Below, piece after piece: positions 11,701-22,085 of a stretch of DNA of 47,462 bases. This DNA is from Oopsacas minuta. Lineage: Eukaryota > Porifera > Hexactinellida > Lyssacinosida > Leucopsacidae. The notes beneath the pieces are model-generated. The model was not told the DNA's origin. It made no database searches and saw nothing but the letters and a program-made list of their open reading frames with translations. The stretch covers positions 235,202 through 282,663 of the forward strand of contig JAKMXF010000334.1 in NCBI GenBank assembly GCA_024704765.1, written 5' to 3'. Positions within the stretch are counted from its first letter, which is position 1. Every line of letters begins with the position of its first letter. Made by a program: the position numbers and the translations under genes.

Positions 11701-14700
11701 TCGTTCAAATTGGCTATGATGACAAATCAAATTCAATACTGCTTGCACAACATTCGTGATTATGTACATGAGGCTTAATTCTAATGCATATGGAACAGTA
11801 CCGTTCTGATTAGCGAGGGTGTACTGTAATACAGACAATTTCTATAAATCTGATTGTTTTCGTAGGTGCAGAAGTGAAACTAGTTGATGTTCCTGAGATG
11901 GGATATCTGGGGAGTGACGATCCTCCCCGAGGAGAGATTTGTGTCCGCACAACTAACATGGTTAAGGGATACTACAAAAATGAGAAAGAGACTGAAGAAA
12001 GATTCGTAGACGGTTTCTTCCGTACAGGAGATATCGGAATTATTGAGAAAAGTGGGAAAATTAAAATTATTGATAGAAAGAAGAATCTATTCAAACTTTC
12101 ACAAGGTATTAACTGTTTATATAGTAATGTAATTGGATTCAATTTATTTGTGAACTTCATACACTATACAACACTGATTCAAGACATACTATGGGATCAT
12201 ATGTTATTAGGACATGTACGTAAAGTAAATTTGATTGTTTCTCATCCATGATTTCTAGCAGACTGAAAACTGCGTTTTATTTTTAGCTACGAGCGTACTT
12301 CGCCTGCTAGTACTACGCGGTTGCGAACGCTTCGTGTCCACACTCAGGCCTATGGCCCTCGGGTATATAAACTCATAATCTTAACCGTAGCAAACATGAT
12401 ACTGCCATAATCTATAAATCTGCTTACTTTATATCCCCAAAAGTGAACAAATATTTATGAAATGTTGTATACAATATCATATTAGGGCTCAATATATTCG
12501 ATTATCTCAGTCGTTGAAAGTATGATTCTAACTCAATTTTGAAATTTGCTTACTTTATATTCATAAAAATAACAATAAATTTAAATATGATTAATCCAAA
12601 AGTGCAAAAATCGGATTTAGTATGTTAGATATATTTAGTGAAGTTTTATTGAATTCTATTTTAACTTCCTTGATAAACACGAAAAATACATAGTTATGCG
12701 ACAATTTCAAAATTGCATACCGTAAATCCTTTCCTTGACAACGGACAAACTAACAAACAAACAACAATTAAGATTTAATAATATAGAATTTGTAAGGATC
12801 CTCGGATATAGAGTAATTGGCAATTTGTAGGTAAATATCAGTAGTCCACCCGATAGATATTATTCAAGTAGCTTGGCGCATTTTCTTGCATTGGTATCTA
12901 ATTATTGAATCGTACTTTGATGTTCATCATCTACATTCTTCAAATGTAAGGTATAAATAGGTTACTTAGCATCTTTAATCTTTGTAGGAGAGTTCGTTTC
13001 ACCTGAGCGTATTGAAGGAATATTTTGCTCTAACTCTAACTATATTCAACAGATGTTTGTATACGGGGAATCCTTATGGAATAATCCTGTGTGTGTGGTA
13101 GTACCCAATAGAGAATACGTCATTAATTCAGCACTTGCTATGTCTCATCAAGAGTTATCATATTCCCAGCTGTGTACTACTACTGGATTATTAGACAATA
13201 TACTCATGCAAGAGGTAAATGTACTATATTCTTCCAATATTATACATGTAAACTTTACTGTATTCTATTATTTGCAATCCATATATCAACAAATGATACA
13301 GTTGTAGCCTCCACAAACGTTTCCACGTTTCTTCCAAATTTGGTGTTTATGGAGATTCATCTGTATGTGCATGGGACTATAGGATTCCCTCTACGTATAT
13401 TGTGGAAAATTTGTGGCTCAGATTGACATCAAAAGGCAGTGGAGATATCTAATTACTGTATCCGCGATAAAGTAATTAGATATGTCCATGACCGTTCATT
13501 ATTCGCGTTTGTAAAATATTTTCAGAATTGCTTGCTACGTTAACATTATTTCTAGATAAGACAAGTCTATTCTAAATCAGGCCTATCCCCCTGGGAGGTA
13601 CCAGTTGCAGTGTTAGTAGAAGAAAACGAGTTTACAGCTACCAACAATCTCCTCACAGCTACCTTCAAGCACTGTAGGCCTAGACTCAGTATCAAATACC
13701 ATGACAAGCTATCAGAACTACACACAGCAGCTGAAGCAAAATTATGTGCACTTACACAGAACAAAATGTTAGATGTTGTATCACAGGTGTGTTCAAATTG
13801 ATAGATACAGGCTGTAGGTTGCGTACACGATATTCATTAGATTAGTTTTAAGTGCCGCTATTAATGCAAAATTAAACTTTCGGTTAATATGTACATTTCT
13901 CAGAAATGGATCACCAATTTTGTACAAATTATATAGGAAATATTCCGATAAGACATACTTCGGTTAATACGTTATACGTCTAGGTTAATCTCGAAATAGG
14001 AGATTTTGACATTTTTGGACTTGTACATATCGCATTATTATCTCAAGTATTATACAATTAGCTGATATTTCTCATTAACAATTCGAGAACTTCTGTTTTC
14101 ATGCAAAATGTAAATTACAGAAATCAGCCCAATAGAATTACGTCACCAAAAATAGTAGATTGAACGTATAATACGTATTAAACAACTTAGCTATTTTTTG
14201 TCTCTCAAAGAATACATCTTATCCGAATTCTAATAATAACAAATTTTTCGAAATTCTATCTGAGAGCGAAGAGCATCTATGTGAGCGGCGGAGCTAGGCC
14301 CAGGTATACTCAGGCCTGGGTAATCATTAAACTCTAGCTACACCCTGATCTATGTAATACAAATATATCAGTATAATTCAAATATCTATTCAAACTCTTT
14401 TCACAACTAACATCATTGATGACTTAAAGTACAATGGAACCTCACTTAACAGCAGGTTGCCGTGGGGGTGGGATGGGAAATGATTCGATTCCTTACGATG
14501 GGAAATCCTATTGAAGTTCATGCGTGGAAATCCCATATGGGAATCGCATGGAATTCCCAGATCCCCACAAGTTTCTCATGGGAATTCCTACCTATACAAG
14601 TAAGGGATGGTAAACCTATATTAGTCAAGCATATACCCCCCTGACCATAGGGAGTTTCGCGCCCCCATGATGGCACGTATTTATTTAATTAATTAATTGT

Positions 14701-17700
14701 ACACTCAGGATTGATAAGAGAAACTGAAAGAACCCCAGGACTGATTTGGCATACAGGTCAATCCTAGTGTTCTACCTTTTACTTTTGTTTGTTTGAGAAA
14801 AGTATGATATAATCTGTTGGAATTTCACTTGTAGGAATAATAATATTTTTGTCAAAAGAATTAAAACCCAAAATCCGGACAGCGATTGAACCCAATACTC
14901 GTAAAATTTATAATTCTTCATTTTCCAGGTGTTGTCTTTGGATTCTTCCCCAATAAATCTAGACAAATCATTCTCTCAGCTAGGTGGAGATTCTCTATCT
15001 GCAGTTACTTTAATGATGCAAATCAAGAGTGAATTGAATGTTGAGATTCCTATCAAAGAATTGTTGCAGTGCTCATTAACCCAATTGGAAGAGTATGTTA
15101 ATATGCACTCACAAGCCGGAACGAGACAACCATACAATGATAGTGAGTGTATGCGTGTTTAAACCTCAACATTACTCATGTATCCTATAGAGGTTTATTT
15201 GAACCCCCAAATACTCCTTTATTAACACATTTGATCATTAATGGTTTATTACTAGAGTATATATCAGTTAGGCATAGGGTCATATATTATATATACACAT
15301 TTAGTTTTGGTAAGGGGATCAGGGAGAAAGTTACTAAGCAGAGTACTCGAAATATTTTAATAACCAGACCCATTCTCCACCCATGTCACATGCATCCAAC
15401 TGTGCTCAAAACAAAATGTGTGTTGTGCATAGTAGACTACGGTTTGTGCTTGTATTTGATTTCATTTATATGAATTATAGACATTGAGGAACACGTTATG
15501 ATAGCTCTGTTATAGATTCTTCGAAGAAATCCATTGACAATTCTCTACAGGTTGATTTCAAAGCAGAGACTCGACTAGACCCTGCTCTATTCATCAGTGG
15601 GGGTAACTATACTCCTGCATGGAGATTGACGAGATCTGATTGTATGCACAATTCTAAGATTGTTTGCTTCCTAACTGGAGCGAGTGGCTTCCTAGGAAGA
15701 TACATTTTAGCAGACATCCTTCACCTCACTCAATGGCAGGTTAGTACCACCCGAACGAACACACATACAGCGTCGTACACTCCCTAAAGAAGCTGAACTA
15801 ATGATTGTAATAAATAGCTTGCCATATCATGTTGATTTTGTCAATCGACATAATTGTTTCACGTGTGAACACGCACTCGCCCAAAATGGCCCTAGTTGCG
15901 CCTCTGTCATTTCGTTTTGCATTTTTGTAGTTTTTTAGGCATATTTATCATGAATGAATGTATTTATGTAAATTCATTTTGATTTATCCAAATCCAAGGC
16001 TAACTAGAAATACCATGGTGAGGAGGCATGCAGTGTTCCCTCTAAGGAATCCGGGGCGGTATCTTAGAGAATTTTCTCATTTTAAGACCTTACCTCCCAT
16101 AATGATCCTCGCTTTCGAAATGTTTGAGCATTAGGATATTTTGTTGAATTTCTCACTTTATTGACTGTATCCCGAAAATTTGAGGGAAGTTTTGAAAGAG
16201 AGAAAAATGTTGCCTCCTATTTTAACACATTTTTATTTCAGTATTGTAAGGTTTCATACTGTAGTAATTTGCCTTCTTTACATTTCGCAAAATGTTATAC
16301 CGCATAATTGTGTGATTGAATTAATTTGTTCATACGAGCCATTGGTTTGGTAGCTTCGCGATGGATCACTCCACAGCCATGCAGTTTCGCTGATTCCAAA
16401 TTTCATTCTTTAAAAATTTTGATAACTACGTATATATTCAGATCTCAAAGGTCCTGATATTGCATGAAGTATTTATGAAATTTATTATTACAGTAGAAAC
16501 TCCATGATCCGTCACATAATAGGAAAAGTGTGTAAATCTGACGATCAGATTATAGAGGTCAATTTACATGAGATTACAGCAATTTGCTTGAAGATCAATG
16601 TCGGATTTATTATAGAGGTGTCCTAGGTTATCCAGGTGTCGGATTCGAGTTTCCACTGTAATAATAAATTTCATGAATACTTCATGCAATATCAGGACCT
16701 TTGAGATATGAATATATACGTAGTTATCAAAATTTGTTGATAACTACTTGTATATTCATGAAATCAACTAAACTGCATGGCTGTCGAGTTTCATCGCGAA
16801 ACTACCAAGCCAATGGCTCATAAGACTAAAATTAATTCAATTACACAACTATGAGGTATTACCAGATATTCAGCGGTCTAGTCTGGACCACGGCTCTGAC
16901 GAGACCTGACCTGAGAAAAAGCGGACTGGACCCAGGGACGTCGCCACGGGGGGTATAGGGGTAATGCCCCCCCCTGGCAAAATCTCGTGTCCCGGAGCAT
17001 GCCCCCCCTGGTAAACTCTTGCCCGGAGAAATATGGTACCAAACCATATTTGTACAATTTCAATGTAACATATATCAGGGTGGACCTTGGGTCACCATTG
17101 ACCCATGTTCTACTCTGACATATATTACATCGGTTATATCGAAAAATAATCGCGGTTCCTAGACTTTGATTAGTTCGATATAACTTGTGTTAACTGTCTA
17201 TGAGCTGTATAATAGTTTTTAATTCATCAGGTAGTCTGTCTGGTTCGTCCTAGCCTTGACGGTACTCCAGCTCAACTGCGTCTTAATGCTGAAATGTCAA
17301 AGGTTTTAGAGGTAGATGTCTATGACAATATATACTCTAGGAGAGTAAGCGTGTTGGAAGGAGACTTGTCTAAACCAAACTTGGGGCTGATACCAAATGA
17401 TGTCGAGTTTTTGATTGAGAATGTTGATATTATAGTACATAATGGTGCTAGAGTATCATTTGTACTTCCTTACACTAAACTAGTTGCTCCTAACGTAAAC
17501 TCTCTGCGATTCCTACTTTCTGTGTGTTCTCAAGCAACTCACAGACCTAAACATTTGCACTTTGTCTCGACTATTGGAGTGTTGAACCTTTCGACAAATT
17601 TAGGTATATATTATCTAGCAATAGCATAGGTGCCTATTTTGGGGTTCTGGCTGGCCTAGGTCGTAGGGCTGGGGGGAGTGGGGGTCAACTGGATGGGTCA

Positions 17701-19047
17701 CTGGGGGTACTGAGCATCCTTGGCACCAAAGAAGTAGCTAGGGGTTACCAGCAACCTCTAGATCAACCCATAGAGCTAGATTACTAGATATTCTTGCAAT
17801 TTTATTGGAGTGGCTAACACCGTACTCCCCGCTGGTGCTTCCTGTATCCCCACAGCAACCCCAAATAGAATATGCTAGCTGGGCTAAGCCATGCCTACTA
17901 ATAATAATACATACTTCATCCGGCAAGAACTTATCCTTAACTCAGTTCTCTTTCAGTATTTTAAAATAGCAATTTATTACCTCCAAATATGGCAAAGCAA
18001 CCTCGAAATCCGAGACCATGTGTTATTATTAAAAGCTTTGGCCAAAAAAGTTGCCCCCAGATTGAGGCTGATTCCTGCTAAGATCGGCGCCTATGCGGAA
18101 TAGTAAATTCTATCAATACTAGACTAGAACTATCAGTCCGCTTACAAGTACTTTTAAGCATTTTAACTATCAGATTTAATTTCTAAGTGTATCTATATCA
18201 ATTGTATCTCTCATATGTATACAAAGACTGGTGATATTTCCCAGGATAAATACAGTTGAAACAGGTTTTTTCAAGGGATTTTCTGTTTCCAAATATCTCT
18301 AAATCTATAATGACTCTATACATATTTTAAAAGATATAATTATTATTAGGCATTGAATCATTTCTCAATGAAACAAGCCCTCATGATCCTGCATACATTG
18401 CCATCACTACTGGTTACAACCAATCTAAATTCGTTTGTGAGATCTTATTAAAACGGGCCACAGAATTAGGTTTATCTGCTAGCGTGTCTCGCCCCGGACT
18501 TATTGGCCCTCACAGCGTAACAGGAGATACAAACCTCAGAGATTGGACAACCTATTTAGTGTATTCTTTATTCAAGCTAGGACTCTCTCCTTTCTCTTCT
18601 ACAGATTCTAGCCTGAATTCTATAATATCTCACACCCCAGTAGATTATGTAGCTCGCTCTATTATATACATTTCCGTTCTGTCAGAAGATTCTAGCAATA
18701 TGATACCATTCCATCTCGTCGGTCTCGTTGCTAAGAACTATTCACTTTCACAAATACTGAGTATTGTGAGTGACACGCTCAGCAGAACTCTCCTTAAAGC
18801 ATCATTTCAGGAATTTAAAGATTCTCTAATCGCAGCTTCCAAACACGATTCTACCCTCAGGGCAGCTACACTATTGTTCCATGAAGGTAGATTCACCTTG
18901 AAAACTCCTCTACAAGCTTCTACAGAACAAGCAATATCTCTTCTAGAACCATTGGGTGTTACCTGTCCTCTAATTTCTGAAGTGTATTACCAGAATATGA
19001 GCAGATTCCTAGATTCTAAGCTGTTTGTTAAATCTGATCAGTTGTAG
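5079..19047 (+). CDS. ZZ finger-carboxylic acid reductase-like enzyme (12 exons)
   Basis: A multidomain enzyme expected to adenylate a carboxylic acid, load it on a phosphopantetheine arm, and reduce the thioester with NADPH to an aldehyde. Exons in frame: 5079-5754, 6344-6502, 7204-7426, 9918-10146, 11347-11602, 11866-12105, 12988-13214, 13556-13786, 14929-15142, 15516-15739, 17231-17603 and 18350-19047. All have GT-AG ends and matching phases; the total is 3750 nt, 1249 codons plus stop. Domains: ZZ finger about 29-75, AMP-binding about 90-745, carrier about 748-815 with Ser769, reductase about 865-1249. The length matches bacterial type I carboxylic acid reductases (about 1170 residues) plus the ZZ extension. 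The adenylation domain resembles long-chain acyl-CoA synthetases, so a fatty acid substrate is plausible. The exon 2 donor (6502) is the weakest junction; 6574 has the same phase. A phosphopantetheinyl transferase elsewhere would be required. Confidence 0.88.
5898..6129. repeat. MITE-like inverted repeat in reductase intron 1
   Basis: Arms at about 5898-5938 and 6085-6129 are imperfect reverse complements, sharing the stretch around GAGCACAATTTAACACTTAA, separated by about 145 bases. There is no coding capacity. It is likely a short non-autonomous DNA transposon, superfamily unknown. Confidence 0.6.
6344..13786 (+). CDS. Exons 2-8: adenylation (AMP-binding) domain
   Basis: These exons encode the acid-activating domain. 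Core motifs are intact: TLIYTSGTTGTPKG at residues 286-299 (phosphate-binding loop), GMRVAFYRGD spanning the exon 3/4 junction, YGATE at 498-502, FFRTGD at 565-570, IIDRKKNLFKLSQGEFVSPE across the exon 6/7 junction, and TATFK with the putative catalytic Lys708 near the end. Several motifs are rebuilt exactly across splice sites, which strongly supports the exon model. The FYRGD and LSQGEFVSPE forms are those of long-chain acyl-CoA synthetases and bacterial type I carboxylic acid reductases rather than of the amino-acid-activating Lys2 or ebony families. Confidence 0.9.
6589..7075. mobile_element. MITE with about 52-bp terminal inverted repeats in intron 2
   Basis: The ends CACCGAAATTTAACA at 6589 and TGTCAAAGTTCGGTG at 7061-7075 are imperfect reverse complements, and the similarity continues about 52 bases inward to the shared CATTATTGGC. 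A second inner pair (AGCTCCAAAATATAATGAGT and the stretch near 6877-6893) is also inverted. The element of about 487 bp has no coding capacity. It lies between exons 2 and 3 of the reductase. Confidence 0.7.
7835..7995 (+). repeat. Dispersed repeat family C, copy 1 (partial)
   Basis: The stretch with TAGCACAAAAATTGATTATT and CCCCACTTATAGAG matches two other places in the window, about 35735-35960 and 44545-44815. The 44.5-kb copy ends in a pogo/Tigger-like terminus (GTGGCTGCACTGTA). This copy is truncated and lies in reductase intron 3. Confidence 0.6.
8150..9720 (-). pseudogene. Retroelement ORF1/gag-like relic in reductase intron 3
   Basis: On the minus strand, long stretches read as protein-like sequence despite stops. 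Around 8500-8620 is a zinc-knuckle-like segment (ICAKCGRD, later a His and KTCPKKG). Upstream, at 9216-9680, is a Pro/Ser/Thr-rich frame ending KLTFPQKLSIS. The base composition is richer in G on the plus strand than the surrounding intron. This fits ORF1 or gag of a LINE or LTR element inserted antisense to the reductase. No reverse transcriptase was seen. An alternative for the 9216-9680 part is an exon of an antisense gene, since an acceptor-like TTCTTCCCAG precedes it. Confidence 0.35.
10180..10250 (+). repeat. MITE family D, copy 1 (truncated by hAT remnant)
   Basis: The segment with CTAATTCAGGCGCC and GAACCAATCATATTTATTTG recurs in inverted orientation at about 33685-33790, where GGTTCCAGACGGCGCC and CTAATTCAGGCG are seen. 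This copy runs straight into the left end of the hAT remnant at 10254, which suggests the hAT element landed in it or replaced its other half. Confidence 0.65.
10254..10736 (+). mobile_element. hAT-family deletion remnant in reductase intron 4
   Basis: The left end CAGTGGCGGATTCTT and right end AAGAATCCGCTGTTG are imperfect inverted repeats with the CAG start common in hAT elements. Inside, 10383-10574 encodes a hAT C-terminal dimerisation segment (VKRSFSAMNRIL, then RFSLDSTRASDLMTISLSRE) resembling ZMYM/TTF-type hAT transposases. The rest of the transposase, including the catalytic acids, is missing. A run of 12 G and C-rich sequence lies next to the right end. I found no clear 8-bp target duplication. 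Confidence 0.75.
11040..11210 (+). repeat. Dispersed repeat family A, copy 1
   Basis: The copy contains GACTGCTAGATTTCGCACG, ACATCGTCCATGCCATTAG and CTCCCTATAAGAGCTGCACT. Related copies are at about 37090-37215 and 42065-42300 (+), with fragments at 9825-9860 (+), 19660-19790 (+) and 21828-21885 (-). There is no coding capacity and no recognisable RNA polymerase III box pair, so a MITE is more likely than a tRNA-derived SINE. Confidence 0.7.
12490..12800 (+). repeat. Dispersed repeat family B, copy 1
   Basis: The segment CCTTTCCTTGACAACGGACA with the flanking ACAACAATTA and TTAATAATATAGA is repeated at about 45598-45675. The preceding part (TTTGCTTACTTTATATTCAT, then AACAATAAATTTAAATA) resembles 27575-27620. 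It lies in reductase intron 6 and has no coding potential. Confidence 0.6.
14929..15142 (+). CDS. Exon 9: phosphopantetheine carrier domain
   Basis: The exon encodes a peptidyl/acyl carrier domain with the attachment motif FSQLGGDSLSA; Ser769 would carry the 4'-phosphopantetheine arm. The following helices (LMMQIKSELNVEIP, ELLQCSLTQLEEYV) fit the family. It starts after the acceptor TTTTCCAG and ends at a consensus GTGAGT donor in phase 1, joining the acceptor before 15516. One exon holds essentially the whole carrier domain between the adenylation and reductase domains, as in carboxylic acid reductases. Confidence 0.9.
15516..19047 (+). CDS. Exons 10-12: NAD(P)H-dependent thioester reductase domain
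   Basis: The C-terminal domain is a short-chain-dehydrogenase-like thioester reductase. FLTGASGFLGRYIL (from residue 870) is the dinucleotide-binding loop, VVCLVRPS is the next strand, HNGARVSFVLPY and FVSTIGV are conserved strands, and Tyr1040-Asn-Gln-Ser-Lys1044 is the YxxxK catalytic pair. SRPGLIGPHSVTG follows. With these residues intact the domain should be active. The acceptor at 15515 (CTGTTATAG) is preferred over the one at 15550 because only the former keeps the frame open from exon 9. The stop TAG is at 19045-19047. Confidence 0.9.
16297..16860. repeat. Palindrome of about 560 bp with pogo-like MITE at centre
   Basis: The left arm, about 16297-16503, is the reverse complement of about 16646-16860. 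The inner 80-90 bp (from TTTTGATAACTACG through CTGATATTGCATGAAG) are almost perfect and the outer parts more diverged. The centre, 16489-16661, starts TTACAGTAGAAACTC and ends GAGTTTCCACTGTAA, like the termini of pogo/Tigger-type MITEs. The whole can fold into one long hairpin inside intron 10 of the reductase transcript. Confidence 0.85.
16860..17045. repeat. G/C-run-rich repeat fragment
   Basis: The stretch GGGACGTCGCCACGGGGGG followed by CCCCCCCCTGGCAAAATCTC differs from the AT-rich intron and is typical of hAT-like MITE ends seen elsewhere in the window (25.3, 27.3 and 10.7 kb). The boundaries are unclear. Confidence 0.4.
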
Positions 19048-20099
19048 ATATTCAGAAGTTGGATAATTGTAGATATTTAGTTATCAATTTTGCTGCATGT
19101 TTGATATACATATTTATGTAAATTTTTAACGCATGAACGTATTTTCAGAATATTATTACTTTAGCCCAGGGGTAGGCAACGTTTACAATGAAAGGGCCAT
19201 TTGGGGCCAAATATGAAAAAAACATGATCAAGAGCGGTATCACGTACGATTCAAATGTTGATTTTTTCGAATCTATATCTACATGATTTATTATATGATT
19301 AATCATATTTTTACTTCACAAAAAATAATTTGTATTGGGCAAAATATGCACGAGCCCATTGCTACATTCATAACTGTATTACGAATATACATAGCTGTCT
19401 ATGGACCGTAGTAAGTTTCCCTTTCTTAGCTTCGTAGATTCCAATTCAAACCCACTATACTGTGTGTTATAGTCGGCACAGTAAAAGGGAAAACCTTAAG
19501 GAAAATATGAACCGCCATACTCGATTTTCCTTAACTAGTCAGTGAAACGAAAGTTCTAGAACTATTTTGAAATATTTGCAAAAAGGTGTTAAAATATGAT
19601 TAATCAAATGCGAAATTTGTGAAATTGTCACTTTCACTGAAATATCAAAATCGGAATATAAGTACTTATCTCTAGCATGTTTTTGAATTTTACATAGAAA
19701 GGTTTGAAAATATGATTATTCACCCATAGGTGTGAAAAAATAACTTGAAATAATTCTACCCGAGGTGCATACAATATTTGAGCGAAATCAGATGCTGTTT
19801 CCAACTTATATTGATCTTAAGGAGATATGATTAGGTGATAAGACAAGGGGAATTCGAGATGGGATCATTAGTTCATGATCTGATTGACTATTGATTGAAA
19901 ATGAGCAAAGTAAACAATATAAGTGTAAAATTTGTGGGATTATGGATTAGGTCTACCCCGTATGACATATCTATGAATTTGTGACGAGGAAAATTGAAAG
20001 TAAGGGAAAGATTTATTATCACAAACATGACAAACATATTTGGTAGAAAAGAAAAAATATAGAAAAAATAAATTAGAATTAGAATATTTTTAGAAAATC
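19048..20099. other. Intergenic region after the reductase gene
   Basis: No gene is seen. At 19168-19216 the sequence CAGGGGTAGGCAACGTT with GGGCCATTTGGGGCC looks like one end of a hAT-type element. About 19660-19790 is a partial family A repeat (related to 42065-42180). The rest is AT-rich. Confidence 0.5.
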
Positions 20100-20330
20100 G
20101 CAATAATTCTCATCTTTATCATCTACTGTAATTCCCATTGGATTTGATTGGGAATAGAGATTTTGTGGATATATTCAAATTCAGAATTGAGATTAAGAAT
20201 AGAATTAAAATTAGAATATTATCAGAGTTGTCTAGAAAGAAGAAGCAGGGAGATATCACTTGCTGTCCTTTTCCTCTTGAAATGATATGAGACTTGAGGT
20301 AATGAAAGTTCTATGAAGGTATCTGAATGC
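20100..20330 (-). pseudogene. NHL-propeller paralogue, C-terminal fragment
   Basis: On the minus strand the frames give FEYIHKISIPNQ and then, one base out of register, NPMGITVDDKDE. These correspond to LYELIHKISVNK and NPFGITADDEGR of the NHL gene at 22.09-23.0 kb. DNA similarity to 22131-22330 continues through the AAGAAGAAGCAGGGAG and CCTTTTCCTCTTGAAATGAT stretch. The frameshift and missing middle show it is a pseudogene. With the N-terminal piece at 21.44-21.64 kb it may be one gene split by the FLYWCH/MULE insertion. Confidence 0.7.
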
Positions 20331-20759
20331 GATCGTTCTAATGATCACAAATGTAAACATCTCTATTTGATTCATCCTTCTAGTTGATACTTCACACAGT
20401 GGTTAGCATGAAAATAAGAACTATATTTCCATTAACAGCTAAGCCTTTCGGGTAGTTCATCCCAGACCACCTTGGCTGTATACTTAGCAGTACTGTCAAA
20501 TGGTAAACAGAAATTTCGTCCCCAGGATATCCCATAAGTTCCTGTATCCTTAGTGAAACCAAACTAGTCTTGCAGATACACTAGATGTATATAATTTACA
20601 CAAGTTATATCGTAGGTGTGAAAGGTATACTTCCTGACCACTGTCTGGCAAAAATAAACAATCCGTGAATACTCCACGTAGTATATAAGGATACATATAT
20701 TAAGAATAAGATCAATCAGAGTCCACAAATTATTCACTTGTCATAAACTGAACATTGTA

Positions 20760-21321
20760 ATGGCGCTGCTCCTCTCAAAATTGAATTGGTTAAAACTATA
20801 AGGGGGAAAGATAAAGCTACGTTCCAAGGGTTCGTGTATACATTGACAAAGTCGTCATTGGACGTACAACAGTGGGTATGTGAAAATCGGGGGACGTGTA
20901 AAGCTCGTATGCACACTGAAGGAGATGAAATTATCAAACCGACACAGATACACGGCATTTATTCTAGTCATACGCATGGATCTAACCCTGTACGAATCGA
21001 AATGCTATCAGAATCTGGAACATGTACGAAAAGGTACGTCAACAACTACCACGAACTAATAACGTAGTTGAGGGGTGGCACAATGCATTTAATTCTAGTG
21101 TTGGTTGTTCCCACCCTAATGTGTCAAAGCTGTTCAAATCTTTACAACGAGAACAGTCACTACAAGAGGCCAAACTGATAAAGTGGGAGTCTGGTAATAC
21201 AATAGTACGCAGCAAAAAGTCCATTGAACGAGATGAGCGTATACAGTTACTTGTTGGAGATTATGAGAACAGGGATATAACAACATATCTTAGGGGAATC
21301 GTATACAATTTTGAGTTTTGA
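20760..21321 (+). pseudogene. FLYWCH/MULE transposase with core deleted
   Basis: From about 20780 the sequence encodes a FLYWCH zinc finger (IELVKTIRGKDKATFQGF, then QQWVCENRGTCKARMHT and a final His-x-His in SSHTHGS). At 21022-21321 another frame gives the C-terminus of the same kind of protein: QQLPRTNNVVEGWHNAFN, HPNVSKLFKSLQREQSL and ending YLRGIVYNFEF, colinear with the 77-787 fragment. Only about 40 bases separate the two parts, and they are in different frames. The catalytic DDE core of several hundred codons is therefore deleted. It is a non-autonomous deletion derivative, and it lies between the two NHL-paralogue fragments. Confidence 0.75.
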
Positions 21322-21439
21322 CTATTGTATTATTCCTCACATACCTATTTCAATAATTAATTAAACCATATTTATCTTCTAGATGCATGAATATAACCTG
21401 AATAACAAGGGACAGGGAATCACCTGGGGAGGAAAATTC

Positions 21440-21650
21440 CGGAATTCCTGTCAAATACTTTAACACAGTTATTAAATCGATCCGCTACATAAATATAACA
21501 CCACGTGACCAGTTAAGCTCTCTCTTTTCACTTCCTCCATCAACCCTCTCAACTTATTTACTTGACCAAATGTTTGTATTTCTCTCTTACTCGACTCAAT
21601 TCCAATCAAAATTATCTTATCTATTCTCTCTCGGAGGATTAGCTGTAGCT
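21440..21650 (-). pseudogene. NHL-propeller paralogue, N-terminal fragment
   Basis: The minus strand gives IYVADRFNNCVKVFDRNSGI, the signature of an NHL blade, matching IYVADF and NDCVKVFDSYC of the neighbouring NHL gene. Just upstream, NKLRG and EEVKRESLTGHV fit the NKIQPLL region and the start of the first blade with a deletion. Stops and shifts prevent a continuous frame. It is the likely partner of the fragment at 20.10-20.33 kb. Confidence 0.6.
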
Positions 21651-21827
21651 TTTTGGTTTACCATATTCCAGTTGTAACTTACAAAATATACAAAATTATA
21701 ATTAATTCGATTCAATTCTACTAAAATACACTAAATATATTCGTAATTAAATCTATATATTATGAATATTCTATTAATAGCACAATGTATCTGTGTATAG
21801 AATTACACAAGTGGATAATGTTATAGG

Positions 21828-21885
21828 GAGATGCTCTAATGGCATGGAGGATGTATGACGTCCACTCGGCTGTGCCTTTTTACAC
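21828..21885 (-). repeat. Dispersed repeat family A, minus-strand fragment
   Basis: GGGAGATGCTCTAATGGCAT followed by GGAGGATGTATGACGTCC is the reverse complement of the family A core at 11150-11200. It is a short partial copy between the two NHL loci. Confidence 0.6.
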
Positions 21886-22085
21886 ATGCTGTAAACCATG
21901 GTATCTCCTAGCTCAGATCAGCACGGATAAAAGTGAATATGAAGCAAGTAGGATCAGTTAATTAATGAATAATATTGAAAAATATGATTCTATTTAAATC
22001 AAGAAAAAGTAAATAAAAATAAGAGTTTGGAAAATAGAAAAGAAATTTGAAGGAAGATAAGAATCTAACAAAGCATGAGAAAACT

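Noticed and set aside
11972-12160. Minus-strand frame opposite exon 6 of the reductase
   Set aside because: It is a shadow of the coding exon on the plus strand.
14462-14644. 60-codon frame with repeated TGGGAAATCC / GGAATTCCCA words
   Set aside because: Short inverted words in an intron; no coding support, and no clear element boundaries to call a MITE.
15147-15473. 108-codon frame after the carrier exon
   Set aside because: It lies between a strong GTGAGT donor and the acceptor at 15515, so it is intron; the composition is not protein-like.
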